Notes: generated by a model not told the origin, from the letters alone. Shown: positions 16,559 to 26,191, numbered from the stretch's first letter. The stretch: DNA of 64,000 nucleotides from Natronorubrum halophilum (GCF_003670115.1 NZ_QQTY01000001.1:1054001-1118000); one strand, 5' to 3'. A program made the numbers and translations.

Positions 16559-18070
16559 ATGGCGGGATCTACCGAAACCGAGAGTTCGTCGGCTAACGGG
16601 CGTGATTCGGAGTCACATCAATCCGTGCGGAACGTCGTCCTCGTCGTTCTCGATACGGCTCGAGCAAAGAGCAGCGGTCCGAAGACGACCCCGGCGCTGA
16701 CCGAACTTGCCGAGGAGGGAACGACCTTCGACAACGCTTTCGCGACCGCCCCGTGGACGTTGCCCTCCCACGCGTCGATGTTCACGGGGACGTATCCTTC
16801 CGAACACGGCACGCACGGCGGTCACACCTACCTCGACGAGGGGTTGCGGTCCCTCCCCGAGTCGTTCGCCGACTCGGGGTACGAGACGATCGGCGTCTCG
16901 AACAACACCTGGATCACCGAGGAGTTCGGGTTCCACCACGGCTTCGACGACCTCCGGAAGGGCTGGCAGTACATCCAGTCCGACTCGGATATGGGTGCCG
17001 TCGTCCGCGGCGAGGACGTTCGCGAGAAACTGCAGGCCACCCGAAATCGGCTGTTCGACGGCAACCCGTTCGTCAACGCGGCCAACATCCTCTACAGCGA
17101 AGTGTTCCAGCCGGCCGGCGACGACGGTGCCAACCGGTCAACGAAGTGGATCGCGAACTGGCTCGAGGCGCGCGAGGACGACCGCCCATTCTTCCTGTTC
17201 TGTAACTTCATCGAACCCCACGTCACGTACGATCCGCCTCGAGAGTACGCCGAACGGTTCCTTCCCGAGGACGCGAGCTACGACGAGGCGACGGACGTTC
17301 GACAGGACCCCCGCGCTTACGACTGCGAGGACTACGCTCTCTCCGAACGGGATCTCGAACTTCTCAGTGGGCTGTACGAAGCCGAACTCTCCTACGTGGA
17401 TGACCAACTCGGCCGGCTCCGAGCAGCGCTCGAGGACGCCGGCGAGTGGGAGGACACCCTCTTCGTCGTCTGTGGCGACCACGGCGAGCACATCGGCGAA
17501 CACGGCTTCTTCGGTCACCAGTACAACCTCTACGATACGCTGATCAACGTGCCGCTCGTGCTCCACGGCGGCCCGTTCACCGGCGGCGGGCGTCGGACTG
17601 ATCTCGTCCAGTTGCTCGACCTGCCAGCGACGTTCCTCGATACCCTCGAAATCGACGATCCCGAACTCACGAAACAGGGATCCGGACGCTCGATGCATCC
17701 GAGTTCGAAGGCCGAACCGCGAGCGGCCGTCTTCGCCGAGTACGTCGCTCCACAGCCCTCAATCGATCGGCTCGAGGCCCGTTTCGGCGAGATTCCCGAC
17801 CGAGTTCGGGAGTTCGACCGTCGACTCCGGGCCGTCCGCACGGACGAGTACAAGTACGTCCACGGGGACGATGGGTTCGAGCGACTCCACCACGTGAAGA
17901 CGGATCCGCACGAACGCACCGACATCTCGGCCAGGAAGCCCGAGCGGGTCCGAGCGCTCCGCGATCGACTCGACAAGCGGTTCGAACCGATCGAAGAGAC
18001 CAGAGAGAGAACCGACGTCGCGATGCGCGCGGGAACGAAAGAGCGACTGGCGGATCTGGGATACCTCTGA
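16559..18070 (+). CDS. Sulfatase-fold hydrolase (alkaline phosphatase superfamily)
   Basis: This 503-residue protein has the sulfatase fold. It shows a first metal-site motif VVLDTARA, the active-site segment PWTLPSHASMFTG, and C-terminal metal ligands in VCGDHGEHIGEHGFFGHQYN. The nucleophile position is Thr67 where true sulfatases have Cys or Ser that matures to formylglycine. It may therefore be a phosphatase or phosphotransferase rather than an arylsulfatase. No signal peptide is seen, so it is probably cytoplasmic. The ATG at 16559 is preferred over one 69 residues upstream because the extra segment is not family-like and contains AT-rich promoter-type sequence. Confidence 0.85.
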   Translation: MAGSTETESSSANGRDSESHQSVRNVVLVVLDTARAKSSGPKTTPALTELAEEGTTFDNAFATAPWTLPSHASMFTGTYPSEHGTHGGHTYLDEGLRSLPESFADSGYETIGVSNNTWITEEFGFHHGFDDLRKGWQYIQSDSDMGAVVRGEDVREKLQATRNRLFDGNPFVNAANILYSEVFQPAGDDGANRSTKWIANWLEAREDDRPFFLFCNFIEPHVTYDPPREYAERFLPEDASYDEATDVRQDPRAYDCEDYALSERDLELLSGLYEAELSYVDDQLGRLRAALEDAGEWEDTLFVVCGDHGEHIGEHGFFGHQYNLYDTLINVPLVLHGGPFTGGGRRTDLVQLLDLPATFLDTLEIDDPELTKQGSGRSMHPSSKAEPRAAVFAEYVAPQPSIDRLEARFGEIPDRVREFDRRLRAVRTDEYKYVHGDDGFERLHHVKTDPHERTDISARKPERVRALRDRLDKRFEPIEETRERTDVAMRAGTKERLADLGYL

Positions 18071-18184
18071 ATCCGTTCTGCGTGCGAGGGAAAACGCTCG
18101 ATAGGGGTTGCAAAACGGGTGGGGATATCAAGGGGACACCAGTACACGGGGAGCGATTTCCGACTGGCTCCGGAACGCGGTACC

Positions 18185-18493
18185 GTGTCCCCCTCCACGA
18201 ACACCGTGACGCGAGCGTTTCCGACGCGGGCGATCTACGATCACGCCGCCGACCGACTGACCGTCGCCGCGGATCTCTTTCCCGACGACGTGGACGATAT
18301 CACGGTCACCGTAAGCCCGAGGGAGATTAGACTGCTGGTCGACCGCGACGAGACGACGCTCGAGCGGTCCGTCGCACCACCGGCCCCTCGCCGCGTCTTT
18401 ACGGACGATCGCGAGGCCGTCTACAACAACGGTATTCTCACCGTTTCCGTCGGGACGGCGCGCCGGCCTCGTCGAAGCGGCCTCGTCGAGTAG
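18185..18493 (+). CDS. Hsp20/alpha-crystallin-like small protein
   Basis: The product is about 102 residues from a GTG at 18185. An in-frame ATG at 18119 would add 22 residues, and the start is uncertain. The core has alternating beta strands (HAADRLTVAADLFPDDVDDITVTVSPREIRLLVD) and the terminal YNNGILTVSV resembles the GVL-type strand of Hsp20 proteins. A small chaperone-like or ligand-binding role is inference. It follows the sulfatase gene by about 110 bases on the same strand. Confidence 0.65.
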   Translation: MSPSTNTVTRAFPTRAIYDHAADRLTVAADLFPDDVDDITVTVSPREIRLLVDRDETTLERSVAPPAPRRVFTDDREAVYNNGILTVSVGTARRPRRSGLVE

Positions 18494-18672
18494 CGATCGT
18501 TTCGGCAGAACGCAGCCGAACGGGTGAACGCCCCGTTCGCCACCGTTCCATCGGTCGTCTCGACGGAGTGCGTTCGCCTGCAGTGAACTTTTGCCCGCCG
18601 ATCCGATACGGTGTACTCGAGTCGCGATCGTGCCGCCCGCACCGGTCGCTCGCAGAAATCACAGATACGACG

Positions 18673-20085
18673 ATGAGTACCACCACCGCTCGCGACGACA
18701 CGAACGGATTCGTTCGCTTCTTTCGCAACTACACGAAGACGTGGATCCACGCCGTCGCGACGGCCGGGCTGACGGCGTTCGGGACGCTTACGATCGTCCA
18801 CCGCTGGTTCGCCGCCCTCGCACTCGCATCGTACGCCGTCCCGCCCGTCGTGTTGTATCTTCGACGCGGGCGGGCACGACCGCGCGACGAGACGCCCTCG
18901 AGCAGCGGGTCCGAGCCCTCGAGCGAAGACGGGCGGGAACGAAAGAGCGGAGCGGAACGCGCCGGATCAGAAGCGGAGGCCGACTCAGTCACGACGCCGG
19001 GTGCATCCGAGAGCCCAACGGCCTCGACCGCATCCCCAAGCGCGACGACGGCGGAGACGCCCGGTTCCGAGTCGCAGAAGACGACGGCGGAGCGCTCGAT
19101 CGAGCGCCAAACCGGCGCGAAGACGCTCGAGAACGCCGGATCGGCGGCCGGCGACGAGCGCGGCGAGCCGCGAGAGGAGACGGCGACTGCATCCACGGAC
19201 GCCGGCATATCGTGGCACTCCGTCGATGCATCCGCTGACGCGACGTTACGCGACGTAACCGTTCCGGCGACGGGCGGGGTCTACGCGGTCGGTGACGGCG
19301 GTACCGTCCTCGCCGGCGACGGCGCCGACGAGTGGTCGGTCGTTCTCGAGGACGGGCCGGCGGCCCGGGGAAACGACCTCCGCGGGGCCGACGCGACGGT
19401 CGACGGCGACGCGGTGTGGGTCGCGGGCGACAGCGGCTCGCTGGGCCGCATCGACGTCGAGACCGGACGCCACACGGACTACACGGCCCCGGAGGACGTC
19501 ACCAACAACTGGCTCGGCGTCGCCGTCGGCGGCGGAAGCGACGCGGAGACGGTCCTCCTGATAACCGGCTCCGGGGCGATCCTCCGCGGACGGTATCGCG
19601 ACGGTGCGCTCGAGTGGGTCGGTCCCGACAAGCCGGGCGGCGGCTCGAGTCTGAGCGGCGTCGCGCTCGCCGACGACGGCGTCGGCTACTGCTGTGACAC
19701 CAACGACGGCATCTTCGAGACGACCGACGGCGGCGAGTCGTTCGAGCGGATCGGGCTCGAGAGCGCCGACGGGACGCTCACCGATATCGCGACGACGGGG
19801 CGCGAAGACTGCCTGGTGAGCGCCGACGACGGCGTCGTCCACCGCCACGATGGGGCGACGTGGACCCCCGAACGCGTCGCCGACGGCTCGCTGAACGGGA
19901 TCGCTCGCCGCGGAGAGCGAACGGTCGTCTGTACCGGCGACGGCACGGTTTGCGAGCGAGCGACGCCGACGGCCGACTGGGAGCAGTTCGACGCCGACGC
20001 ATCCGGCGCGCTCCTGGCGGTCTCGACCGGCCCCGACCGCTCGGTCGCGGTCGGAGAGCGCGGAGCCATCGTCGAACGAAGGTAA
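18673..20085 (+). CDS. Membrane-anchored beta-propeller protein
   Basis: This 470-residue protein has three parts. A basic N-terminus is followed by two hydrophobic helices (about residues 20-60). A ~115-residue disordered linker rich in Ser, Thr, Glu and Ala follows. The remainder is a C-terminal propeller of repeated strands with GDGGTV, VWVAGDSGSLGRID and GAILRGRYRDG-type blades, comparable to YCF48/WD-like propellers. It is likely a scaffold facing the cytoplasm or exterior; the topology is not determined. It lies 31 bases before the P-type ATPase gene on the same strand, so co-transcription is likely and a joint role in metal handling is possible. The ATG at 18673 avoids an upstream non-acidic stretch. 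Confidence 0.72.
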   Translation: MSTTTARDDTNGFVRFFRNYTKTWIHAVATAGLTAFGTLTIVHRWFAALALASYAVPPVVLYLRRGRARPRDETPSSSGSEPSSEDGRERKSGAERAGSEAEADSVTTPGASESPTASTASPSATTAETPGSESQKTTAERSIERQTGAKTLENAGSAAGDERGEPREETATASTDAGISWHSVDASADATLRDVTVPATGGVYAVGDGGTVLAGDGADEWSVVLEDGPAARGNDLRGADATVDGDAVWVAGDSGSLGRIDVETGRHTDYTAPEDVTNNWLGVAVGGGSDAETVLLITGSGAILRGRYRDGALEWVGPDKPGGGSSLSGVALADDGVGYCCDTNDGIFETTDGGESFERIGLESADGTLTDIATTGREDCLVSADDGVVHRHDGATWTPERVADGSLNGIARRGERTVVCTGDGTVCERATPTADWEQFDADASGALLAVSTGPDRSVAVGERGAIVERR

Positions 20086-20116
20086 CGGAACGGACGGCCC
20101 ACCGTCGGTCACTGTT

Positions 20117-22795
20117 ATGGCGCTCGAGGATGGAGCTACTCGCGTGGTGAGCGACCGCGAAACCAAACGCAACCGCTGTCAACTGTGCGGGACGGCGTAC
20201 GGCGGGACGGCGAAGTCGGGTTCACGGCTCGAGGAGCCGTTCTGTTCGCCCGGCTGTCGCGAGATCGATCGAGTGCTCGACGATCCCGACCGCGAGAGCG
20301 AACGTGCCGACAGCGGCGGTAGCGGCGGAAACGACGACAGCAGCAAAAGTGAAAGGGGCAGCGGTAGCGGAGAAAGCGACGGCAGCGGCGGCAGCGACGA
20401 CAGTGATGGAAACGGTGACGCGAACCCCGTCGTTGCCCCCGAGGGTCGCAACGGCCCGAGCGAGGATCGCGAGCGCACGTTCTTCCGAATCGACGGCATG
20501 CACTCGGCGCTCTGTGAGTCCTACCTCGAATCGATCGCCGAGAACCAACGCGGCGTCTCGGCCGCGGCGGCGAGCTACGTCACGGAGACGGTCCGGGTCG
20601 ATCACGATCCCGATCGCATCTCGGCGACGGCCCTCGAGGACGCCCTGAGCACGACCGGTTACACGGCGTATCGACGGAAGGCGGCCACGGAGAGGGGGGA
20701 TACTAACGATGCGACGACCGACGCAAGTACCACTCACCGGTCACGAGAGATGCGGGGCATGCGAAAGCGCCGCTCGGAGACCGTCCTCGAGTTGCGCTAC
20801 ATCATCGGGGTCGTCTTCGGTTCGTTCCTGCTGGTTCCGTACGCGACGGTGTTTTACCCGGTCTACCTCTCGGAAGTGTCCGACTACTGGCTGTTCGAGA
20901 CCTACGGGGAGGCGTTCGCGAGTTTCGACGGCCTCCTGTTTCTGCCGGCGTTCCTCGTGACGACCGGGATCGTCCTCTACCTGACCGGGATGCCGATCCT
21001 GCGCGGCGCGTACGTGAGTCTGAAACTCCGGCAGCCGAGTACGCACCTGCTCGCGGCGTTCACGATCGTCGCCGCCTACTGCTACGGAACGGTCGCCTTC
21101 GCCGTCGGTCGACCGGAGATCTACTACGACCTGACGATCCTCGTCGCCGCGACCGTGATGGCCGCGGTCTTCTACGAGGCGACGGTCAAGCGCACGGCGT
21201 TGAACCGACTGACCGACCTCACGGTTTCGCAGGTCGGGACGGCCCGCATCCTCGAGTCCGACGGAACGACGCGCGAGCGTCCGGTCGAGGACGTCGCGGC
21301 CGACGACCGCCTGCTCGTTCGCGCTGGCGAGCGAATCCCGGTCGACGGCCACCTCGCAGAAGGGGAGTGTACCGTCGACGAGGCGGTCGTGACCGGCGAG
21401 TCCCTCCCCGTCTCGAAAAGCGCGGGAGACGCGGTGATTGGCGGATCGATCGTGACCGACGACGCCGCGGTCGTCGCCGTCGGCGATCGGACGACGAGCA
21501 GTATCGATCAGCTCACGCGCACCGTCTGGAATCTCCAGAGCGCCACCCACGGCGTCCAGCACCGGGCCGACGCGCTCGCTGCGATGGCGCTCCCCTTCGT
21601 TATCGGTGCTGTCGCCGTCGTCGGCCTGGGCAGCCTCCTGCTGGGCGCGAGCGCGACTGCCGCGGCGATGGCCGCGCTCCTGACGCTCGTCGTCGCGAGT
21701 CCGTGGGCGTTCGGGCTCGCAACCCCGTGTTCGATCGCCTCGAGCATCCGCGACGCCCTCGATGCCGGGATCGTCGTTTTCGACGAGAGTGTCTTCGAGC
21801 GGCTCCGAACCGTCGACGTCGTCGTCTTCGACAAGACCGGGACGCTGACGACCGGCGAGATGACCGTCCTCGAAGCGGACGCGCCGCCGGACCTCTTACG
21901 AGCGGCGGGGGCGATAGAGCGGCGCGCGTCGCACCCGGCGGCGGCAGCAATCGCGGACGCCTTCGCCGACGATAGCGACGGAAGCGACGGAACCGAGTCG
22001 GCGCGAACCGACGGCGGGGTCGCCGACGAAAACGCGGACGAGGAGCCTGGGGCCGGCGCGGTGCGGGAGTTCGAGCGCCACGCCACCGGCGTCGAGGGGC
22101 TCGTCGACGGACGGCGGATCCTCGTCGGCCATCCCGACTGCTTTCGGGAACGTGGGTGGACGCTCGAGGACGACCTCGAGTCGCGGGTCGCGGACGCGCG
22201 AGAATCCGGACTGCTCCCCGTCGTCGTCGGTCGGGACGGGCGCGCGGAGGGACTCGCCGTCGTCGGCGACGAAACGCGCGACGAGTGGGCGGAGACCGTG
22301 ACGGCGTTGGACGAGAGCGGCGTCGACGTCGTGGTACTCACCGGAGACGACGACGCGGCGGCGACTCGGTTCCGCCAGCATCCGGGCGTCGAACGCGTCT
22401 TCGCGGACGTCCCGCCCGCCGGAAAGACGGCGGCGATCCGACGGCTCCGCGCCGAGAACCGCGTGGCGATGGTCGGCGACGGGACGAACGACGCCCCCGC
22501 CCTCGCCGCGGCGGACCTGGGCATCTCGCTGGGCAGCGGGACGGCTCTCGCCGCCGACGCGGCCGATCTCGCGATCGTCGAGGACGACCTGGCCGCGGTC
22601 GAGCGGGCGTTCGCGCTGGCGCGTGCCGCCCACGGTCGCGTCGTCCAGAACCTCGGGCTGGCGCTCGTCTACAACGCGATCGTGATCCCCGCCGCGCTGG
22701 CGGGGCTGTTGAATCCGCTGGTGACGACCGTCGCGCTGGTCGCCAGCGGCGTGTTGATCGTCGGGAACTCCTCGAGGGCGCTGCTCGAGGCGTAG
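20117..22795 (+). CDS. Heavy-metal P1B-type ATPase with non-canonical SPW metal motif
   Basis: This 892-residue protein pumps a metal ion across the membrane using ATP. In order it has a TRASH-like Cys motif (CQLC ... FCSPGC, residues 15-55), a Ser/Gly/Asp-rich linker, and a degenerate HMA domain (GMHSALC in place of GMxCxxC). Eight predicted membrane helices follow, with actuator VTGES, phosphorylation site DKTGT (Asp572), ASHP, and hinge GDGTNDAPALAAADLGISLG. The transmembrane metal site that normally reads CPC is Ser528-Pro529-Trp530, with Cys538 eight residues later. Metal specificity cannot be predicted from known P1B classes. It is probably co-transcribed with the propeller gene upstream. 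Confidence 0.9.
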   Translation: MALEDGATRVVSDRETKRNRCQLCGTAYGGTAKSGSRLEEPFCSPGCREIDRVLDDPDRESERADSGGSGGNDDSSKSERGSGSGESDGSGGSDDSDGNGDANPVVAPEGRNGPSEDRERTFFRIDGMHSALCESYLESIAENQRGVSAAAASYVTETVRVDHDPDRISATALEDALSTTGYTAYRRKAATERGDTNDATTDASTTHRSREMRGMRKRRSETVLELRYIIGVVFGSFLLVPYATVFYPVYLSEVSDYWLFETYGEAFASFDGLLFLPAFLVTTGIVLYLTGMPILRGAYVSLKLRQPSTHLLAAFTIVAAYCYGTVAFAVGRPEIYYDLTILVAATVMAAVFYEATVKRTALNRLTDLTVSQVGTARILESDGTTRERPVEDVAADDRLLVRAGERIPVDGHLAEGECTVDEAVVTGESLPVSKSAGDAVIGGSIVTDDAAVVAVGDRTTSSIDQLTRTVWNLQSATHGVQHRADALAAMALPFVIGAVAVVGLGSLLLGASATAAAMAALLTLVVASPWAFGLATPCSIASSIRDALDAGIVVFDESVFERLRTVDVVVFDKTGTLTTGEMTVLEADAPPDLLRAAGAIERRASHPAAAAIADAFADDSDGSDGTESARTDGGVADENADEEPGAGAVREFERHATGVEGLVDGRRILVGHPDCFRERGWTLEDDLESRVADARESGLLPVVVGRDGRAEGLAVVGDETRDEWAETVTALDESGVDVVVLTGDDDAAATRFRQHPGVERVFADVPPAGKTAAIRRLRAENRVAMVGDGTNDAPALAAADLGISLGSGTALAADAADLAIVEDDLAAVERAFALARAAHGRVVQNLGLALVYNAIVIPAALAGLLNPLVTTVALVASGVLIVGNSSRALLEA

Positions 22796-22948
22796 TCGGC
22801 TTCCGTGAGGAACAGACGGCGACGACAGAGTTCGTAGAGACGGTCGCATCTGGGATTTCGCACGTTGCCTTCGTAATGGGTACAGCCGATCCGCGAACCC
22901 GATGGTCCGCGGTCCGGTCTCGCCAGCAGCGTCCGAACCCGGTACAGC

Positions 22949-24322
22949 CTACACCAGTCCGGCCGAACTCGCGGCGAAAATCGCCACGGAAAGCGCCACT
23001 AACAGCACACAGACGGCGGTCCCGATGGCCAGTGGCACGTTCTCCGTCGCCTTCTCGTGGATTGGCATCTCGGCGTACTCCTCGCGGAAGGCCTCGAGGT
23101 TCGCCTCGTCGTAGAAGTACTTGGTATCGAACGCGAATTGCCCGGTCACCGCACAGTCGGTACAGACGGGTTCGCCCTCGAGGCGCTCCGTTTCGATGTG
23201 ATCGTCGCAGTTGATGCTGCCGCAGTTGTCGCAGTACGTGTAGTTCGCGCTCGCTCCGTTCGTATCGCAGTGAACGCACTGGCGGAGTTCGTTCGTCGTG
23301 GTCGACCGCGAGGGGCCGGCAGCGTAGTACGCGTACTGATAGTCGTACTCTCCGAGCGGAAGCCGGGACCGGACGTGGGGCACGTAGACGGGATCGATCG
23401 ACCAGATCGAGACGTCCGATCGCTTCGGCGTGCACGTCTTCTCGTAGTCGACGTGGTTGCCGCCCGTGTACTGGACCGTCGTCGTGTGAACCTGCTGAAG
23501 CCGATCGATGGCCCACTGCTTGTAGGTCGTCTCGGTCCGGCCGAACCGCGCGCGCGTGACGTCGTCGAAGGTGCCCTCGATATCGCCGGCCTCGAGATCG
23601 ATCCGGGGTGCCGACGGGTTCGCGACGAGGTCTCTGACGTCACCGGTCGCGATCCGCGGCGAGTCGCCGTCGGCGCGGATCACGAGGTCGTTCGACTCGT
23701 CGACCTGGTGGACGACGCCGACGGTCGTCTCGAACGTCGCGCTCGTCTTCGTGTGGACGGTCACCATCGGCTCGAGGGAGACGGTCGTCTCGGGCGTCGG
23801 AATCGTCGCGGCCTCGAGATTTTCGATCTCGTGTGCGGCCTCGAAGACGGGCGCGTCCCGGCCGGCGGTCGGGTGAGTCGGTCGAAGCGCCTCTTCACAG
23901 AGGATCTCGATCCGGCCGTTGTAGAGGTCCATGCCGATCTCACCGCTGATCTCTCTGATGTCTTTCCCGTCTATGAGTTCGACGCCGCCGTCCCGTCTGG
24001 TTCCCAGACCCCGCGCGTACTCTCGGGCGGGGTCGGTAAAGCGTCCGGACGTTACCACCAGTCCTCGAACCGGCCCGTCGTAGTCGTAGGTCTCGACCGC
24101 CGAGTGCAGCTTCTGGATCACCGGTCGGCCCACGGTCTCCGTGTGCTTGCACTCGACGACGATCGCCCGCCGTCGACCGTCGACGACCTCTTCCATCAAG
24201 ATGTCCCGCCCTTCGTCGGCCGTTCGCCTCGATTGGCGGACGCTCTCGTAGCCGAGGTTTCGAAACACGTCCTCCATGAGATCCTCGAACTCGTAGCCCG
24301 AGAGATCGTCGAGTATCGCCAT
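22949..24322 (-). CDS. Mrr-type restriction endonuclease domain protein with zinc ribbon and C-terminal membrane helix
   Basis: This 457-residue protein begins with an Mrr-like PD-(D/E)XK nuclease domain: GYEFEDLMEDVFRNLGY, then GRDILMEE and IVVECKHTE (the D...ECK catalytic core), then LVVTSGRFTDPAREYA. A long middle region with beta-rich segments follows, then a double zinc ribbon (CVHC ... CDNCGSINCDDH ... CTDC) and one hydrophobic helix near the C-terminus (VPLAIGTAVCVLLVALSVAIF). The start at 24322 puts the nuclease domain at the N-terminus; GTG or ATG codons 10-28 residues upstream are possible. The membrane helix predicts an anchored nuclease. No methyltransferase gene is next to it. 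Confidence 0.8.
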   Translation of the reverse strand: MAILDDLSGYEFEDLMEDVFRNLGYESVRQSRRTADEGRDILMEEVVDGRRRAIVVECKHTETVGRPVIQKLHSAVETYDYDGPVRGLVVTSGRFTDPAREYARGLGTRRDGGVELIDGKDIREISGEIGMDLYNGRIEILCEEALRPTHPTAGRDAPVFEAAHEIENLEAATIPTPETTVSLEPMVTVHTKTSATFETTVGVVHQVDESNDLVIRADGDSPRIATGDVRDLVANPSAPRIDLEAGDIEGTFDDVTRARFGRTETTYKQWAIDRLQQVHTTTVQYTGGNHVDYEKTCTPKRSDVSIWSIDPVYVPHVRSRLPLGEYDYQYAYYAAGPSRSTTTNELRQCVHCDTNGASANYTYCDNCGSINCDDHIETERLEGEPVCTDCAVTGQFAFDTKYFYDEANLEAFREEYAEMPIHEKATENVPLAIGTAVCVLLVALSVAIFAASSAGLV

Positions 24323-24443
24323 CGCGTTCACGAAGTATAGACAGTCCATCATTGATAGCGTTTCGCCCTCGGTCTCGTCGTCGAGTATCGGTACCGGTTG
24401 CCACACCTGAAACGTCTTTTAGCGTGTCCGTGGTTCGACGGCT

Positions 24444-24848
24444 ATGACGAGTGATCCGGACGACCTCGAGTTGACCGACGCCGAAGCGAAAGCTCTCCAC
24501 GAGATGCAACTCGGCACCGAGCACCTCCACCGCGCCTACGGCAGTCTGCTCGAGTTCCACCACGAACTCGGCCACGCGATGGATCGGATGAGCGACGCCG
24601 AGGACGCCCTCCGCGAGGCCGACCACGACGAGTGGGCCGACGCCCTCCGCGACGATCACCTCCCCGCTGGCGCGGTCAGCGACCAGTGGACCTTCGAACT
24701 CGTCGAGGAGTTCTCGACCGAGTTCCTCGAGGAGGTCGACGACTTCGAGACCGAGGTCAGAGACGAGTTGGCCGACGGCATCGACCACGTGACCGAGCGT
24801 CGACAGAAGCGACGGCTCCGCGAACGCAGCGACGACGCCGACGACTGA
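24444..24848 (+). CDS. Acidic helical protein, unknown function
   Basis: This 134-residue protein is Asp/Glu-rich, with predicted long helices and His-containing segments (EMQLGTEHLHRAYGSLLEFHHELGHAMDRM) and a basic C-terminal patch (RRQKRRLRERS). It has no membrane segments or known catalytic motif; the HELGH string resembles a zinc-protease HExxH pattern but is isolated and probably coincidental. It is divergent from the Mrr-type gene, with about 120 bases between them. It looks like a real, conserved haloarchaeal gene by codon use and composition. Confidence 0.7.
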   Translation: MTSDPDDLELTDAEAKALHEMQLGTEHLHRAYGSLLEFHHELGHAMDRMSDAEDALREADHDEWADALRDDHLPAGAVSDQWTFELVEEFSTEFLEEVDDFETEVRDELADGIDHVTERRQKRRLRERSDDADD

Positions 24849-24998
24849 TACGGACGGGTCGGTCGGACAAGGCGGACGTCGAACCCGTCCCATCGCGCGG
24901 GAGACGATCGGACAAACCGATCGAGAAGCCGGACGACCGACGACGTGACGGTCGCCAGTATGCCAACTGTTTTCGCTACCCCCGTTGCAGCGCCACCT

Positions 24999-26129
24999 AT
25001 GACCGATCGATACGACGCGATCGTCGTCGGCGTCGGCGGAATGGGCAGCGCGGCGGTCGCTCACCTCGCCGATCGAAGCGCGGACGTTCTCGGCCTCGAG
25101 CGCTACGACGTACCCCACGGCTACGGCTCCTCGCACGGCAGCACCCGGATCTTCCGACTGGCTTACTACGAGGGGAGCGCCTACGTCCCGCTCCTCCGAC
25201 GGGCGGACGAACTGTGGCGGGACCTCGAGGTCGACCACGACCGGAAACTGCTGTACAGAACCGGGTCGATCGACGCCGGCCCCGCCGACGACCCCCTCGT
25301 GGAGCGCTCGAGGGAGTCCTGCGCGGAACACGACCTCGAGTACGAACGGCTCTCGAGTGCGGAACTCTCGGAACGGTATCCCGGGTACGACCTTCCCGAG
25401 GGGTACGAGGCGATCTACCAGCCCGACGGCGGCTTCCTCGTACCGGAACAGTGTATCGTCGCACACGTCGACCGCGCCCACCGTGCGGGAGCGACGATCC
25501 GCGCGAGAGAGCGCGTCGTCGACTGGCGGCCCACGGCCGACGGCGGCGTCCGGGTCGAGACGGACTACGACGCGTACGAGGCGGACAGGCTGGTGATCAC
25601 GGCGGGTGCCTGGGCGGCCCGGTTCGTCGATGCGCTCGAGGGAATCGCCGTTCCCGAACGACAGGTGCTCGCGTGGCTCCAGCCCCGCGTGCCCGAACAC
25701 TTCGAGCCCGACCGATTCCCGGTCTGGAACCTGCAGGTCCCCGAGGGCCGATACTACGGCTTCCCCGTCCACGACGTTCCGGGGTTCAAGTTCGGTCGCT
25801 ATCACCACCGCGAGGAGACGGTCGATCCCGACGCTTTCGAGCGCGAACCGACGCAGGCGGACGAGCGACTGCTCCGCGAGTTCGCCGAGGGGTACTTCCC
25901 CGAGGGGGCCGGTCCGACGATGGGCCTGCAGACCTGCCTCTTTACGAACACGCCGGACGGTCACTTCGTCCTCGACACGCTGCCCGACCACCCGCAGGTG
26001 ACCGTCGCCGCCGGCTTCTCCGGTCACGGCTTCAAGTTCGCCAGCGTGATCGGCGAGATCGCGGCCGACCTCGCACTCGAGGGCGAAACGACCCACCCGA
26101 TCGAGCAGTTCTCGATCGATCGCTTCTGA
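24999..26129 (+). CDS. solA: FAD-dependent sarcosine / N-methyltryptophan oxidase family protein
   Basis: This 376-residue flavoprotein oxidises N-methyl amino acids such as sarcosine or N-methyltryptophan. It has the N-terminal dinucleotide-binding VGVGGMGSA, the family segment SSHGSTRIFRLAYYEGSAYVPLL, and TCLFTNTPDGHFVLD with the Cys equivalent to the covalent FAD-linking cysteine of monomeric sarcosine oxidase. The terminal GFSGHGFKFASVIGE is typical. The start MTDRYDAIVVG at 24999 is preferred over one 18 residues upstream because the flavin-binding strand begins immediately. The exact substrate is not resolved. Confidence 0.87.
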   Translation: MTDRYDAIVVGVGGMGSAAVAHLADRSADVLGLERYDVPHGYGSSHGSTRIFRLAYYEGSAYVPLLRRADELWRDLEVDHDRKLLYRTGSIDAGPADDPLVERSRESCAEHDLEYERLSSAELSERYPGYDLPEGYEAIYQPDGGFLVPEQCIVAHVDRAHRAGATIRARERVVDWRPTADGGVRVETDYDAYEADRLVITAGAWAARFVDALEGIAVPERQVLAWLQPRVPEHFEPDRFPVWNLQVPEGRYYGFPVHDVPGFKFGRYHHREETVDPDAFEREPTQADERLLREFAEGYFPEGAGPTMGLQTCLFTNTPDGHFVLDTLPDHPQVTVAAGFSGHGFKFASVIGEIAADLALEGETTHPIEQFSIDRF

Positions 26130-26191
26130 AAGCGGAGCACCGGCGTTGCACCTCGCGTTCGCGACGCTCGCCGTCCCGTATCGACGAGTGG

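Noticed and set aside
20280-20420. AGC/GGC-rich repetitive stretch that looked like a microsatellite
   Set aside because: It is the Ser/Gly/Asp-rich linker of the P-type ATPase gene, in frame and without a regular repeat unit.
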